From positions 2,352,501-2,416,500 of the forward strand of contig NZ_CP123872.1 of assembly GCF_031598375.1 (NCBI RefSeq): 64,000 nt of DNA, in the 5' to 3' direction. The DNA comes from Temperatibacter marinus (GTDB taxonomy: Bacteria > Pseudomonadota > Alphaproteobacteria > Sphingomonadales > Kordiimonadaceae). The stretch's first letter is position 1. Every line of letters starts with the position of its first letter. The notes under the pieces were generated by a model, which was not told where the DNA came from, did no database searches, and saw only the letters and a list, made by a program, of their open reading frames with translations. Shown piece by piece: positions 35,592 through 43,995 of the stretch. Both the position numbers and the translations under genes were made by a program.

Positions 35592-36543
35592 ACCAAGTCA
35601 CAAAATTTGTCAGACCTTCGGTAAGGCTAGTTTTGGGTTTAAAACCTGTATGTTTATTGATTTTCGTGATGTCAGCCGAGGTTTCATAGACGTCTCCTGG
35701 CTGCATGGGCATCATAATCTTTTCCGCCTCTAAGCCCAGAATATGCTCTAATGTTTCTATGAAAGTCATCAACTGGACAGGTTGATTATGGCCAATGTTA
35801 AAGATCGATTGTAGGCTGTTTTCAGGAGGGCGGTTCAAGAGGCGAAAACACCCGTCTACAATATCAGCCACATAGGTGAAATCACGGCGTAAATCGCCTT
35901 GATTGAAGACTTTGATCGGCCGACCTGCTAGGATTGCATCCGTGAAGAGCCACGGTGCCATATCAGGGCGACCATAGGGGCCGTAAACCGTAAAGAACCG
36001 CAAGCCTGTGGCTGCGATGCCGTATAAATGGCTATAGGACTGGGTCAAAAGTTCATTTGACTTTTTTGTGGCCGCATAGAGAGATTTGGGTTGCTCGGTC
36101 ATCCGGTCTTCTTGGAATGGGGCAGTAGTACTGTCCCCATAGATAGAGGAAGAAGAAGCATAAATGAAATGCTTCAATTCTTTTTGGTGCCTCGCAAGCT
36201 CAAGCATATTGACATGCCCCACTAGATTAGACTGAGTGTAAGCCTGTGGGTTTGTCAAAGAATAGCGCACCCCGGCCTGAGCCGCTAAATGATATATGTG
36301 TGAAAATTGATGTCCCTTGCCCAGAGATTGAAGAGCGTATTCGTCACTTATATCCAGTTCTTTAAATGTAAATTTGTGATCATGGTCCTGCTCTGTCAGA
36401 GATTTGAGACGCGTTTTCTTCAAGGCAGGATCATAATAATCATTCAGGTTATCGATTCCGATGACTTCATGGCCTTCGCTCATCAATTTCAGGGTTAAAT
36501 GATAGCCAATAAAACCCGCAGCGCCTGTGACTAATATGCTCAT
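35572..36543 (-). CDS. NAD-dependent epimerase, UDP-glucuronate 4-epimerase-like
   Basis: 323 aa short-chain dehydrogenase/reductase. NAD-binding GAAGFIG (7-13), catalytic Ser/Tyr/Lys in SSSSIYGDS and LYAATKK, and TVYGPYGRPDMA. The N-terminal GIDNLNDYYDPALKK is the hallmark of the UDP-glucuronate/UDP-GalA 4-epimerase branch. It would supply UDP-galacturonate for polysaccharide or LPS. Tail-to-tail overlap of 20 nt with ispE. Confidence 0.92.
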   Translation of the reverse strand: MSILVTGAAGFIGYHLTLKLMSEGHEVIGIDNLNDYYDPALKKTRLKSLTEQDHDHKFTFKELDISDEYALQSLGKGHQFSHIYHLAAQAGVRYSLTNPQAYTQSNLVGHVNMLELARHQKELKHFIYASSSSIYGDSTTAPFQEDRMTEQPKSLYAATKKSNELLTQSYSHLYGIAATGLRFFTVYGPYGRPDMAPWLFTDAILAGRPIKVFNQGDLRRDFTYVADIVDGCFRLLNRPPENSLQSIFNIGHNQPVQLMTFIETLEHILGLEAEKIMMPMQPGDVYETSADITKINKHTGFKPKTSLTEGLTNFVTWFKEYHQ

Positions 36544-36655
36544 TTTAATTCCTTTTCCCTGTTAAAGACCATAAGGAAGTCAGGGGGTTATGGCAAGCTG
36601 AGATGGTGGGAATGTAAAAAAAAACACAAATATAGAAAAAAAATGAAGAAAGGAC

Positions 36656-36685
36656 TTTACAGGTGGTATGTTTTTTGGCTAATAC
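36656..36685 (+). promoter_or_regulatory. Putative promoter of tRNA-Gln
   Basis: TTTACA (36656-36661) is 18 nt from TAATAC (36680-36685), followed about 42 nt later by the tRNA. A preceding A-rich stretch (36617-36649) could serve as an UP-like element. Confidence 0.45.
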
Positions 36686-36727
36686 GCCTTCACGACGCTC
36701 TCGCAGTGTCCCCTTTATCTTTGATGA

Positions 36728-36802
36728 TGGGGTGTAGCCAAGCGGTAAGGCAGCGGCTTTTGATGCCGTGCATCGTAGGTTCGAATCCTACCACCCCAGC
36801 CA
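36728..36802 (+). tRNA. tRNA-Gln (TTG anticodon)
   Basis: 75 nt with encoded CCA. Acceptor arms TGGGGTG (36728-36734) and CACCCCA (36792-36798) pair fully; G36799 is the discriminator and CCA is at 36800-36802. The anticodon stem GCGGC/GCCGT closes loop TTTTGAT with anticodon TTG at 36760-36762, reading CAA. The T-arm carries GGTTCGAATCC. Single tRNA, not in an rRNA operon. Confidence 0.97.
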
Positions 36803-36814
36803 AGTCTTTAAAAG

Positions 36815-36842
36815 CCCGTTCAGGAAACTGAGCGGGTTTTTT
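36815..36842 (+). terminator. Rho-independent terminator of tRNA-Gln
   Basis: CCCGTTCAG (36815-36823) and CTGAGCGGG (36828-36836) pair (one wobble) around a GAAA tetraloop, followed by TTTTTTA. It starts 12 nt after the tRNA. Confidence 0.9.
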
Positions 36843-37169
36843 ATTATTGCAAGCATATGTGCTTCATATTAGAGACTATGGCCCCATTGTAGCCTGCAAA
36901 AGAATGTATTGAGATTTTAGGCGTATTTTACTTTTTCTAGTGTTTCTTTTTTCGATTCATTATCAGCTTCTTTTGCTTTCTCATAATTCGGCTTCTTTTT
37001 GAGAGGTCGTATTTATATAGAAATATTTATTATTCCATGTCTAGGATTTAAAAATTGAAGAGATATATGTTCGAGCGTGACGAGATCACTAAAGAAGATT
37101 CCATCAAGCCGATGATTATATGTAGTTTTGTTAATATAAAAGTGACTATAACCAAGACTGAATATTAGA
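36843..37169 (+). other. Gene-free interval between tRNA-Gln and the AraC regulator gene
   Basis: About 330 nt with no convincing gene. It is pyrimidine-rich on the plus strand near 36930-37010. On the minus strand a 31-codon Lys/Glu-rich frame without a start codon ends at 36917. I see no recognisable site or repeat. Confidence 0.5.
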
Positions 37170-38324
37170 TTATTCTGATATATTTTTATAAGAAGAACGA
37201 TAACTCTTAGGAGTTTTCCCTGTTTCTTTTTTAAAGGCCTTGTAGAAAGATGAGCTACTATTATAGCCGACCGCGAGAGCAATATTCAGAATTGAAACAT
37301 CTCCAGTCAGTAGTATTGGCTTAGCTTCTTCTATGCGCCACTGATTGATATAATCAAAGAAATTCATGCTCATGGTCTCATTAAGAGTTTGCGATACATG
37401 GTTCGTTGAAACGCCAATATGAGCAGCTAATTTTGATAATGTGATCGTTGAATCAAGATACAGCTGGTCCTTTTGCATAGATGCTTTAATCTTCTTAGCA
37501 ATACGCAAAGCTTGCTCTTCACCTAAGGCAGAACGACTATATTTCAAAGTTTCAGGTTTTGAATCTGACTTACACTCTTGGCTTTCATCAAAGGCGGGCG
37601 CTTGGCGCAAACCCCACAGACCCAATGTCCAAACAAGAAGAAGGATCATGAACTTGCCCACAGTCTCACTCATTAACGTCTGGTTAAAAATATTTTCACT
37701 TAACAAAGCCAGAGATAAAAGGCCCCATAAAAGAGTAAATATAATCACTAAAGCGTTGATCCATAGTAACTCACGTTGTCCCATATTAGCGAATTGATCT
37801 TTTAAGCGATGACGATATGTATTCAAAAGTCTAATTATTTTGAAAACATATAATCCTGATTGACCAATCAATGAGAGAATAAGTAAGAAAGCAATTGTTA
37901 GCAAGATGCCGAGATAAAGACTTCCGCCCAATTTTTCTTCATTGAACACATGCTCTAATGTTTGAGTAGGAAGAATGATAATAAGGCCTGCAACCACTAA
38001 GCCCATTAGTGTTAATATGAAATGCTGAAAATGATATTTTTCTAATTTCCAGCTTTTCTCTGCAGTGATGGATTGAACATAAAGCCAGAGGGCAGGCGCC
38101 AATGTTAAATAAGCAGGCAGTTCTAACGCCAGTGTTTGAAAACGTAGCGCTGGCATTAATACGGCAAAAACTGGCTCTAGAGAAATGATTGCGCAAGCAG
38201 CAAGAAAAATCGACAATGGCACGCGTGAAGGTTTTTGAGCCGATCGAGTCATCAGCAAAGTTAAACACAAAGAAATTTGTCCAAGTGTGAAAACTGCAAT
38301 AATAAAATTAACGTAGCTTGGCAA
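37170..38324 (-). CDS. AraC-family regulator with multi-spanning membrane N-terminus
   Basis: 384 aa. About seven hydrophobic helices occupy residues 5-245, followed by a cytosolic linker and a C-terminal AraC-type double helix-turn-helix (ITLSKLAAHIGVSTNHVSQ, then ILNIALAVGYNSSSSFYKAF). A membrane sensor that directly regulates DNA. The start is TTG, chosen because a near-perfect AAGGAGGG lies 5 nt upstream (38330-38337). Divergent from a small multi-TM membrane protein gene, its most likely target. Confidence 0.9.
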   Translation of the reverse strand: MPSYVNFIIAVFTLGQISLCLTLLMTRSAQKPSRVPLSIFLAACAIISLEPVFAVLMPALRFQTLALELPAYLTLAPALWLYVQSITAEKSWKLEKYHFQHFILTLMGLVVAGLIIILPTQTLEHVFNEEKLGGSLYLGILLTIAFLLILSLIGQSGLYVFKIIRLLNTYRHRLKDQFANMGQRELLWINALVIIFTLLWGLLSLALLSENIFNQTLMSETVGKFMILLLVWTLGLWGLRQAPAFDESQECKSDSKPETLKYSRSALGEEQALRIAKKIKASMQKDQLYLDSTITLSKLAAHIGVSTNHVSQTLNETMSMNFFDYINQWRIEEAKPILLTGDVSILNIALAVGYNSSSSFYKAFKKETGKTPKSYRSSYKNISE

Positions 38325-38388
38325 ATGACCCTCCTTATAAACATCACTTTGTATCGCCTATCTATAAATTAACAAAGAAAAAGTCTCC

Positions 38389-38441
38389 GAGCCTACAGGA
38401 TTGCACGACATATATATTTATATCCAATAATAATTAGGCTC
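38389..38441. promoter_or_regulatory. Widely spaced inverted repeat in the divergent intergenic region
   Basis: GAGCCTA (38389-38395) and TAGGCTC (38435-38441) are perfect inverted copies 39 nt apart, between the AraC regulator and its divergent neighbour. The interval is AT-rich. Could be paired regulator half-sites; a chance match cannot be excluded. Confidence 0.3.
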
Positions 38442-38455
38442 AGTTGAAAATAATA

Positions 38456-39118
38456 ATGGATAAGATGATGACAGCATTTCAAAAAATAGGTGGTTTAGCA
38501 GCTTGGGGCCAAGCCTTGTGTTATATTATTGGGTTTACCATATTTATATTCTTTTTAGATTTTCCGAGTTCAGATAAACCATTAGAGGCTATTAATTTTC
38601 TCATAGATAATAAAATGCTCATCCTGTCGGCTATGACCATTATATATATATTAGCGGCCTTAATCTTGTTGATTTTAGTTTTAGCTCTTCATGAAAAATT
38701 AAAATCAGATAACCCATTACTCATGCAAATCAGTACAGCTACAGGCCTTATTTGGGCTGGAGTAGTCGTTGCTAGCGGGATGATATTTACTGTAGGTGCA
38801 GAAAGTGTCATTAAAGTCTATGAATATGACCCAGATAGAGCAGCGACATTATGGATTGCTGTCGGTATTATTCAAAATGGACTTGGTGGGGGAACAGAGT
38901 TCTTAGGGGGCGTTTGGATATTGTTAATAAGTTGGGTTGCCTATAAAGGAGACCACTTATCCAAGGCGCTGAATTGGTTAGGTTTTGGAATCGGTATTAT
39001 TGGTATTGCGTCTGTTGTGCCCTCCTTAAGCTTTTTTGTCGATATCTTTGGATTAAGCCAGATTATTTGGTTTCTTTGGTTGGGCACAGTTATGTTATTC
39101 ACTGCAAAAACTAATTAA
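38456..39118 (+). CDS. Multi-spanning membrane protein, DUF4386-like
   Basis: 220 aa with about six transmembrane helices (for example AWGQALCYIIGFTIFIFF, then LSAMTIIYILAALILLILV) and short polar loops; GGGTEFLGGVWILLISW is in the fourth/fifth helix. This composition and spacing resemble DUF4386 proteins of unknown function, though similarity is by eye. The frame opens at a TTG (38444) but ATG at 38456 or 38465 is more likely. Divergent from the membrane AraC regulator. Confidence 0.65.
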   Translation: MDKMMTAFQKIGGLAAWGQALCYIIGFTIFIFFLDFPSSDKPLEAINFLIDNKMLILSAMTIIYILAALILLILVLALHEKLKSDNPLLMQISTATGLIWAGVVVASGMIFTVGAESVIKVYEYDPDRAATLWIAVGIIQNGLGGGTEFLGGVWILLISWVAYKGDHLSKALNWLGFGIGIIGIASVVPSLSFFVDIFGLSQIIWFLWLGTVMLFTAKTN

Positions 39119-39135
39119 CGCAGAAAAGAGTTTGA

Positions 39136-39369
39136 CAAAACTGTTTCCATTCACTGAATGGTTTAGAGAACTATGTTACAAAAATTTGGACTTCTAAATA
39201 TAAGAATATTAACGATGATGCCCGATATTTGCCTGATCGTTTTAGACAGGGGACTAAAGCTGCTGTTCGCAGAATTACTGACGAAGATCGAAATATACTC
39301 TGTTTCAGGTTGTGTCAGTATTCAAACCTAATATTGTCACTTACATCAGGTAGTATATGGATACTATGA
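39136..39369 (+). pseudogene. Possible decayed coding fragment
   Basis: An open frame of 77 codons with no plausible start. The translation contains normal-looking protein sequence such as NGLENYVTKIWTSKY and RQGTKAAVRRITDEDRNIL, with a charged helix pattern, then a stop at 39367. It lies in the 400-nt gap between two membrane-protein genes and is not obviously a piece of either. The rest of this gap shows no gene. It may be a remnant of an eroded gene or chance. Confidence 0.25.
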
Positions 39370-39589
39370 CACCGCTTCAGAGACCCCAAGCTACCTTGAT
39401 ATCTTGAAATTATTGTCTTTAAAGAAGCGACGAGGGCCTACTTAAGCTCTCGCTTTGTTTAACCAATATTTACCTTGATATAGAATTAAAATTACTTAAG
39501 CTCAGTGGCATATTATCATGTCTCATAGCCTTTTTCATGAGAATGGGGCAGATTTGAGAGCAGTAATAGAAAGTCTGGGAGAAGGATTA

Positions 39590-40333
39590 ATGTCAAAAGA
39601 GACTGAAAAAAATAATCCAAAAGACCTTGCAACTGGCGAGATCGTTGAAGATGTCCTTGGACTGGATATGCGCGGTCTTAAATCAATCTACGCCCTATGG
39701 GTTAAACCAAGAGAGTATTTTCAGGCTGCAAAGCAGGCGAACTGGAATAATATATATACTCCGTCTGTGCGGTTGTGGTTGTTTTTCTTTGCTTTATTTT
39801 CTGTTCTTAAATTTTGGTGGTTGGAAAATAATCCAGCCATGATCGGGGCTTATATCGTGGGATTTGAAGAGGCTCGTCTTACAGAGCCTGAGGGGGTATC
39901 GTTTGAGGAAATCGCTCAAGAAATGCTTCAGCTAACCTTTGCGATCTTACCCTTTTTGCAAATAGCTGTGCTAGGGCTTTTATCTTTTGTCTATCCCTTT
40001 TGGGGACGGCCTTTGTCGCGAGCATTGCGGCAACGTTATTTTTTTGCGATCATGATCCCAAGCGCTAGTTTGATGCCCGTTCTTCTGACGGGTATGGTCT
40101 TTATCACAAGTGAGTATATAGAGTTATATTCTTATTCTCTGGCCCTTACGGCTTTTCTGTTACATTTTATGGTTAGTTATAGAGGGGTGTTCTATGATTT
40201 TACTCTTGGGAAACGCCTCTTCCTCTCTGGGCTTATGGCGTTTGTAGTTGTAGCCCTTAGTACACTTCTAGGAGTTGTGACTCAAATTGGCGGAATCGTA
40301 TATATTAGTATGCAGTATGGTTTAAGCCCTTAA
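39590..40333 (+). CDS. DUF3667-like membrane protein without zinc ribbon
   Basis: 247 aa from the ATG at 39590 (AAGGA at 39582-39586); an upstream in-frame ATG at 39518 lacks a ribosome site. A helix pair region GLKSIYALWVKPREYFQAA followed by YTPSVRLWLFFFALFS matches the second part of DUF3667 proteins, in which a Tyr/Pro-rich segment leads into membrane helices. Five or so transmembrane helices follow. It lacks the CxxC zinc ribbon that the paralogue at 58038 has. Function unknown. Confidence 0.65.
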   Translation: MSKETEKNNPKDLATGEIVEDVLGLDMRGLKSIYALWVKPREYFQAAKQANWNNIYTPSVRLWLFFFALFSVLKFWWLENNPAMIGAYIVGFEEARLTEPEGVSFEEIAQEMLQLTFAILPFLQIAVLGLLSFVYPFWGRPLSRALRQRYFFAIMIPSASLMPVLLTGMVFITSEYIELYSYSLALTAFLLHFMVSYRGVFYDFTLGKRLFLSGLMAFVVVALSTLLGVVTQIGGIVYISMQYGLSP

Positions 40334-40411
40334 GGCGTTAAACCTAATGGGACTAATAGGGCTGAGGACGCGTTAGATCATTAATAATTTATAAAAGAGA
40401 AGGTAAGAGAA

Positions 40412-40534
40412 ATGGAATTTATTGGATTTATCTTTGGCATCTTTGGGCTGATTGCCTTTGTCAGACAAGAGAAATTGATCAAAACCCTAAAAGAAAAAGG
40501 GGTTTTGGACGAAGCTTACAATGATGAAGAGTAA
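40412..40534 (+). CDS. Small (40-aa) membrane protein, unknown
   Basis: A 40-codon ORF reading MEFIGFIFGIFGLIAFVRQE, then KLIKTLKEKGVLDEAYNDEE. One hydrophobic N-terminal helix followed by a charged amphipathic tail is a typical single-pass small protein. GAGAAGG at 40397-40403 and AAGAGA at 40405-40410 precede the ATG. It follows the DUF3667-like gene by 78 nt. Coding pattern is supported only by the ribosome site and protein character. Confidence 0.5.
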   Translation: MEFIGFIFGIFGLIAFVRQEKLIKTLKEKGVLDEAYNDEE

Positions 40535-40589
40535 TCCTCGTCGGCCTAAGAAATGCTGCAGGAACTAGGTTTCCCAGCCTTTTTTCTAT

Positions 40590-41792
40590 CTAAACTGTTT
40601 GGCCTAAGTCCCGAAGTAGGGTGTTGAACCACTCGACTGTGGTATCGAAAGGTTTGCCCCCTTTAATGCGTGAAAATTCAATAGCGTGTAGTTTTCCATC
40701 TTGATCTTCATCCTCACCGATAACCCCGCTAATTCCATTCATGGCACACTCAACAGCCTTATCACAACAGGCCTTGATCAAAGCTAGATCCTCAGGGTTA
40801 GAGGGAGCAGCTCTAGAATAGTAGCCTGATTTTTGAACCAGTAATTTCTCTGCCTCTAGCAAGTGTGCAAAACGTCGTCCAAACCAAGCACCTGTATTGA
40901 TAACGTCAAGCTTCACATGACCAAAGGCATCTCTAGGAACTTCTTCTCCGGCGGCTTCCATTTCTTTAACGATGGCTTTGGCACCAGCTCCTTCGGAAAT
41001 GAAAATATTCACGTTATCGACTTGATCCATTATTTTTTTAAGCCGTCTGGCTTCTTGTTCAATATTGATGTCCATTTCAGGGATATAGACAGCATGCACC
41101 GCTTTACATTCTTTGCTGAGTCCAATCTGAGGTAGAAAGGTTTTTCTATCTAGATTGTCTTGATAGCATTTTGCGGTATAGGCTGTGAGCCATCCACAAT
41201 CTCGCCCCATAACCTCATGCATGATAAGCATCCGTGGGTTAGCGCCTTCTTCTGCGACGATATTGGCAAAATAGCGGGCGCCTTCTTCGCCAGCTGTCCA
41301 GGCACCAAGGCTTTGTTTAATTGGAATGACATCATTATCCACAGTTTTGGGCAGTCCTACCACATTCAAATGATAATTATTTTCCGATAAATAAGCGGCA
41401 AGGCTTGCAGCCGCGATATTTGTATCATCACCGCCTATCGTATGTAGGACATCAACACCGTCACTTACCAGTTGCTGTGCTGCGACCTTTAGAGGATTAT
41501 CGCCGTCTTGAATTAATCCACGTTTCATGCAGTCTGCAACGTTCGTGAGCTTTACACGGCTGTTTCCGATGGGACTGCCACCATGCTCGAACAAGACATG
41601 GGCGTTATCTCTAATTTCTTTAGATACCTCAAGTTTATCCCCTAAGAGCAAGCCTTTATATCCGTCTAAATAGCAAATGATCTCTGTTTCTGGAGAAATT
41701 TTGTTATATCTCTCAATGAGGCGGCCCATGGCTGAGGATAAACACGGGGCTAAGCCACCGGCGGTCAGGATTGCTACTTTTTTTATGGTCAC
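40590..41792 (-). CDS. pfp: Pyrophosphate-dependent 6-phosphofructokinase
   Basis: 400 aa phosphofructokinase. The loop GGDDTN (120-125) has Asp where ATP enzymes have Gly (GGDGS), and PKTVDND (148-154) has Lys where ATP enzymes have Gly; both are the known determinants of PPi use. It therefore catalyses the reversible conversion of fructose 6-phosphate and PPi to fructose 1,6-bisphosphate. It fits alphaproteobacteria that lack ATP-PFK. Monocistronic; convergent with the small ORF. Confidence 0.93.
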   Translation of the reverse strand: MTIKKVAILTAGGLAPCLSSAMGRLIERYNKISPETEIICYLDGYKGLLLGDKLEVSKEIRDNAHVLFEHGGSPIGNSRVKLTNVADCMKRGLIQDGDNPLKVAAQQLVSDGVDVLHTIGGDDTNIAAASLAAYLSENNYHLNVVGLPKTVDNDVIPIKQSLGAWTAGEEGARYFANIVAEEGANPRMLIMHEVMGRDCGWLTAYTAKCYQDNLDRKTFLPQIGLSKECKAVHAVYIPEMDINIEQEARRLKKIMDQVDNVNIFISEGAGAKAIVKEMEAAGEEVPRDAFGHVKLDVINTGAWFGRRFAHLLEAEKLLVQKSGYYSRAAPSNPEDLALIKACCDKAVECAMNGISGVIGEDEDQDGKLHAIEFSRIKGGKPFDTTVEWFNTLLRDLGQTV

Positions 41793-41817
41793 GTCATGTC
41801 CCCTGCATTGAATTGTG

Positions 41818-41855
41818 CATAAGCTCTCTTGTTGGTTTATGCCCCATAGCTTATG
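41818..41855. promoter_or_regulatory. Inverted repeat upstream of the phosphofructokinase gene
   Basis: CATAAGCT (41818-41825) and AGCTTATG (41848-41855) are perfect inverted repeats 22 nt apart, just upstream of the start at 41792. A possible operator or leader stem; unproven. The remaining 220 nt up to the cupin gene show no other feature. Confidence 0.3.
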
Positions 41856-42078
41856 TCAGTGCTCTGCTCCAGAGTAGGGTTTTTGTTCATTTTCAACAAT
41901 AGTTTTTTTAAGATTTTTGGCTCACTGCATATGACCCTGTTCTTCGAGGTGGATGCTAACGAAATACTATGGTTTTGCTATCTTAAATTAGGTTTGCTCT
42001 TCTCAATATTTTCTTTATTGTGGCTTTGAAAACATTTTCAAAAAATTGAGGTGTACTGTCGATAAAATGGAGAAAACA

Positions 42079-42498
42079 ATGCTCTTTAAAAATACTTTTA
42101 CAGCCTGCCTTATTGCTGTTGTATCTCTGACCGTTGGAGCGGAAGATAATGAAACATCTGTCGTGTCAGAATCTCAGTCTCATCAACAGCAGGAAAATTG
42201 GGGAAAATTATTCACCTACTTTACTGGAAAGACAACAAGTACGAAGGATCTGTTGGTTGCAGTTGCTGACATTAAACCTGGAATGGAAATTCATCCCCCT
42301 CATGAACACGGTGAAGAAGAGATTATGATGATCCTTGAAGGGGAGGGACTGTGGCATATTAAGGGAAAAGAGTTTCCAGCCAAAAAAGGTGATATTATGT
42401 TTTCTAAGCCATGGGAAATTCATGGTATTAAGAATACTGGAGAAAAAACACTTCGCTTTGTTGTTTGGAAATGGAATCCCCATAGCCTTACCCAGTAA
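42079..42498 (+). CDS. Secreted cupin-domain protein
   Basis: 139 aa. Signal peptide (MLFKNTFTACLIAVVSLTVGA, cleaved near GA-ED). Cupin motif 1 HPPHEHGEEEIMMILEGEG supplies two His and a Glu metal ligands; motif 2 KKGDIMFSKPWEIHGIKN supplies a final His. Likely binds a metal in the periplasm; substrate unknown. The ATG at 42079 has GGAG 6 nt upstream; in-frame TTG and ATG codons upstream lack a ribosome site. Confidence 0.85.
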   Translation: MLFKNTFTACLIAVVSLTVGAEDNETSVVSESQSHQQQENWGKLFTYFTGKTTSTKDLLVAVADIKPGMEIHPPHEHGEEEIMMILEGEGLWHIKGKEFPAKKGDIMFSKPWEIHGIKNTGEKTLRFVVWKWNPHSLTQ

Positions 42499-42637
42499 GA
42501 GTCTAAAAAATGAAGCCCCTTAGTCTTATTGCCCCTCAAAACTAAGTATATAGTTTAGAGAGGGATGTTCTTGGTTAGTTTTATGGCCAGCTTTTGATAT
42601 GTCTTTCTTGAATTGCTTTCGAGGGAGGAAAGACATT

Positions 42638-43852
42638 TTGTTGATTAAAAGAAGTTTATTTGCATTCGCCTCAATCTGTATAAGTCTTTGTGGTGGCTCG
42701 CAATCTACGGTCCGTGCTGGCGACTGGCAAACGGTGGATGGTCGATATCTTGATCGTCAAGAAATAAGGGCCACTGTCGAGAGACTTATTGAAGCACATA
42801 ACGTGACAGGGCTTGGCATTGGCTTGATAAGCCAAGGCAAAGTCTTCAGCCTAGAGACTTTTGGCTACAGGGACATAAGAAAAAAAGCGCCACTAGAGGT
42901 TAATACGCTAATGTATGGCGCCTCCCTCACGAAAGCGACTTTTGCTTATTATGTAATGCAGTTGGTCGATGAAGGACTTATCGATCTTGATAAGCCAATA
43001 AGTGCATATCTTCCAAAATCTCTTCATGAATATGAAGGTTATCAGGACTTAGAGGGCGATGAGCGCTGGCGCCGCCTCACATTTAGGCTTCTATTAACTC
43101 ATCAATCCGGCTTTGCAAATTGGCGTTTCTTACCCCCTGAAGGAGGGTTCGATCGGACTGGAAAACTGAAATTCTTTCTGAATCCAGGGTCCCGGTATGC
43201 CTATTCTGGAGAGGGGTTTTTATTGGCCCAGAGGGTGCTTGAATATGGTCTAGGGTTAAACGTCAAAAAGGAGATGCAGTCTCGAATTTTCAATAAATAC
43301 GGTATGAAGAGGACAGTCTTGGCCATTCGGGGAAAGCCTTTCAAAAATCAGGCAAATAATTATTCCCTAGAGGGCAGAAATGTGGGGAAAATGGCTTTTA
43401 AAGATGTAAATGCCGCTGGATCAATGCAAACCACTCTTTCAGAGTGGGCTACTTTTTTAGCAGCTGTAGTTCGAGGCGATGGATTATCGGATCGTAGTAA
43501 GAAAGAAATGATAAAAACCCAAATTCGAATTAAATCAGCGCGTCAATTTCCCACTTTTAGTGATCAAACAACATCGAAGTATGATTCAATTGCTCTTGGC
43601 TATGGATTAGGGTGGGGGGTTTTCAAAAGCCCATATGGTGAGGCCTTTTTTAAAGAGGGTCACGATGACGGTACTGCAAACTACAGTCTTTGTATTGAAG
43701 GCAAAAAAACTTGTATTTTATTGATGAGTAATAGTGTCAGAGCGGAAGGGATTTTTAAAGAGCTTGTGGATACCCTTTTGGGGGATGTGGGACTTCCTTG
43801 GGAATGGGAACAGTATACTCCTTATGATTATCCCTCATCAGAGGTTAAATAG
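42638..43852 (+). CDS. Beta-lactamase-fold serine hydrolase, periplasmic
   Basis: 404 aa from a TTG at 42638. The frame opens at an ATG at 42599, but AGGGAGGA at 42622-42629 is 8 nt from the TTG, and that start yields a normal signal peptide. SxxK motif SLTK (S96-K99) and LTHQSGF are present; the usual YxN reads YSG (Y189). The C-terminal HDDGTANYS replaces the KTG loop. Belongs to the class C beta-lactamase/esterase superfamily, more likely an esterase or DD-peptidase-like enzyme than an antibiotic resistance gene. A TonB receptor follows. Confidence 0.85.
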   Translation: MLIKRSLFAFASICISLCGGSQSTVRAGDWQTVDGRYLDRQEIRATVERLIEAHNVTGLGIGLISQGKVFSLETFGYRDIRKKAPLEVNTLMYGASLTKATFAYYVMQLVDEGLIDLDKPISAYLPKSLHEYEGYQDLEGDERWRRLTFRLLLTHQSGFANWRFLPPEGGFDRTGKLKFFLNPGSRYAYSGEGFLLAQRVLEYGLGLNVKKEMQSRIFNKYGMKRTVLAIRGKPFKNQANNYSLEGRNVGKMAFKDVNAAGSMQTTLSEWATFLAAVVRGDGLSDRSKKEMIKTQIRIKSARQFPTFSDQTTSKYDSIALGYGLGWGVFKSPYGEAFFKEGHDDGTANYSLCIEGKKTCILLMSNSVRAEGIFKELVDTLLGDVGLPWEWEQYTPYDYPSSEVK

Positions 43853-43995
43853 AGGATATGGGATCAGCAAACTATTGATAGATCAAGCAAGGGATTCTAT
43901 ATAAGGGATGAATTTTTAACAGCATTATGAATTTATTCGGCAACTTTGCTCAGGACATATCAACAATGCCTTTTTCTTCAGTTATGGGATTATAG

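Noticed and set aside
36917-37016. Lys/Glu-rich minus-strand frame ending KVKYA
   Set aside because: 31 codons, no start codon, low complexity; a remnant is possible but unsupported.
37013-37282. 89-codon minus-strand ORF overlapping the AraC regulator 3' end
   Set aside because: Out of frame with the well-supported AraC-type helix-turn-helix and of random composition.
39518-39589. 24-codon upstream extension of the DUF3667-like gene
   Set aside because: No ribosome site at the 39518 ATG, whereas the 39590 ATG has AAGGA; kept as an alternative only.
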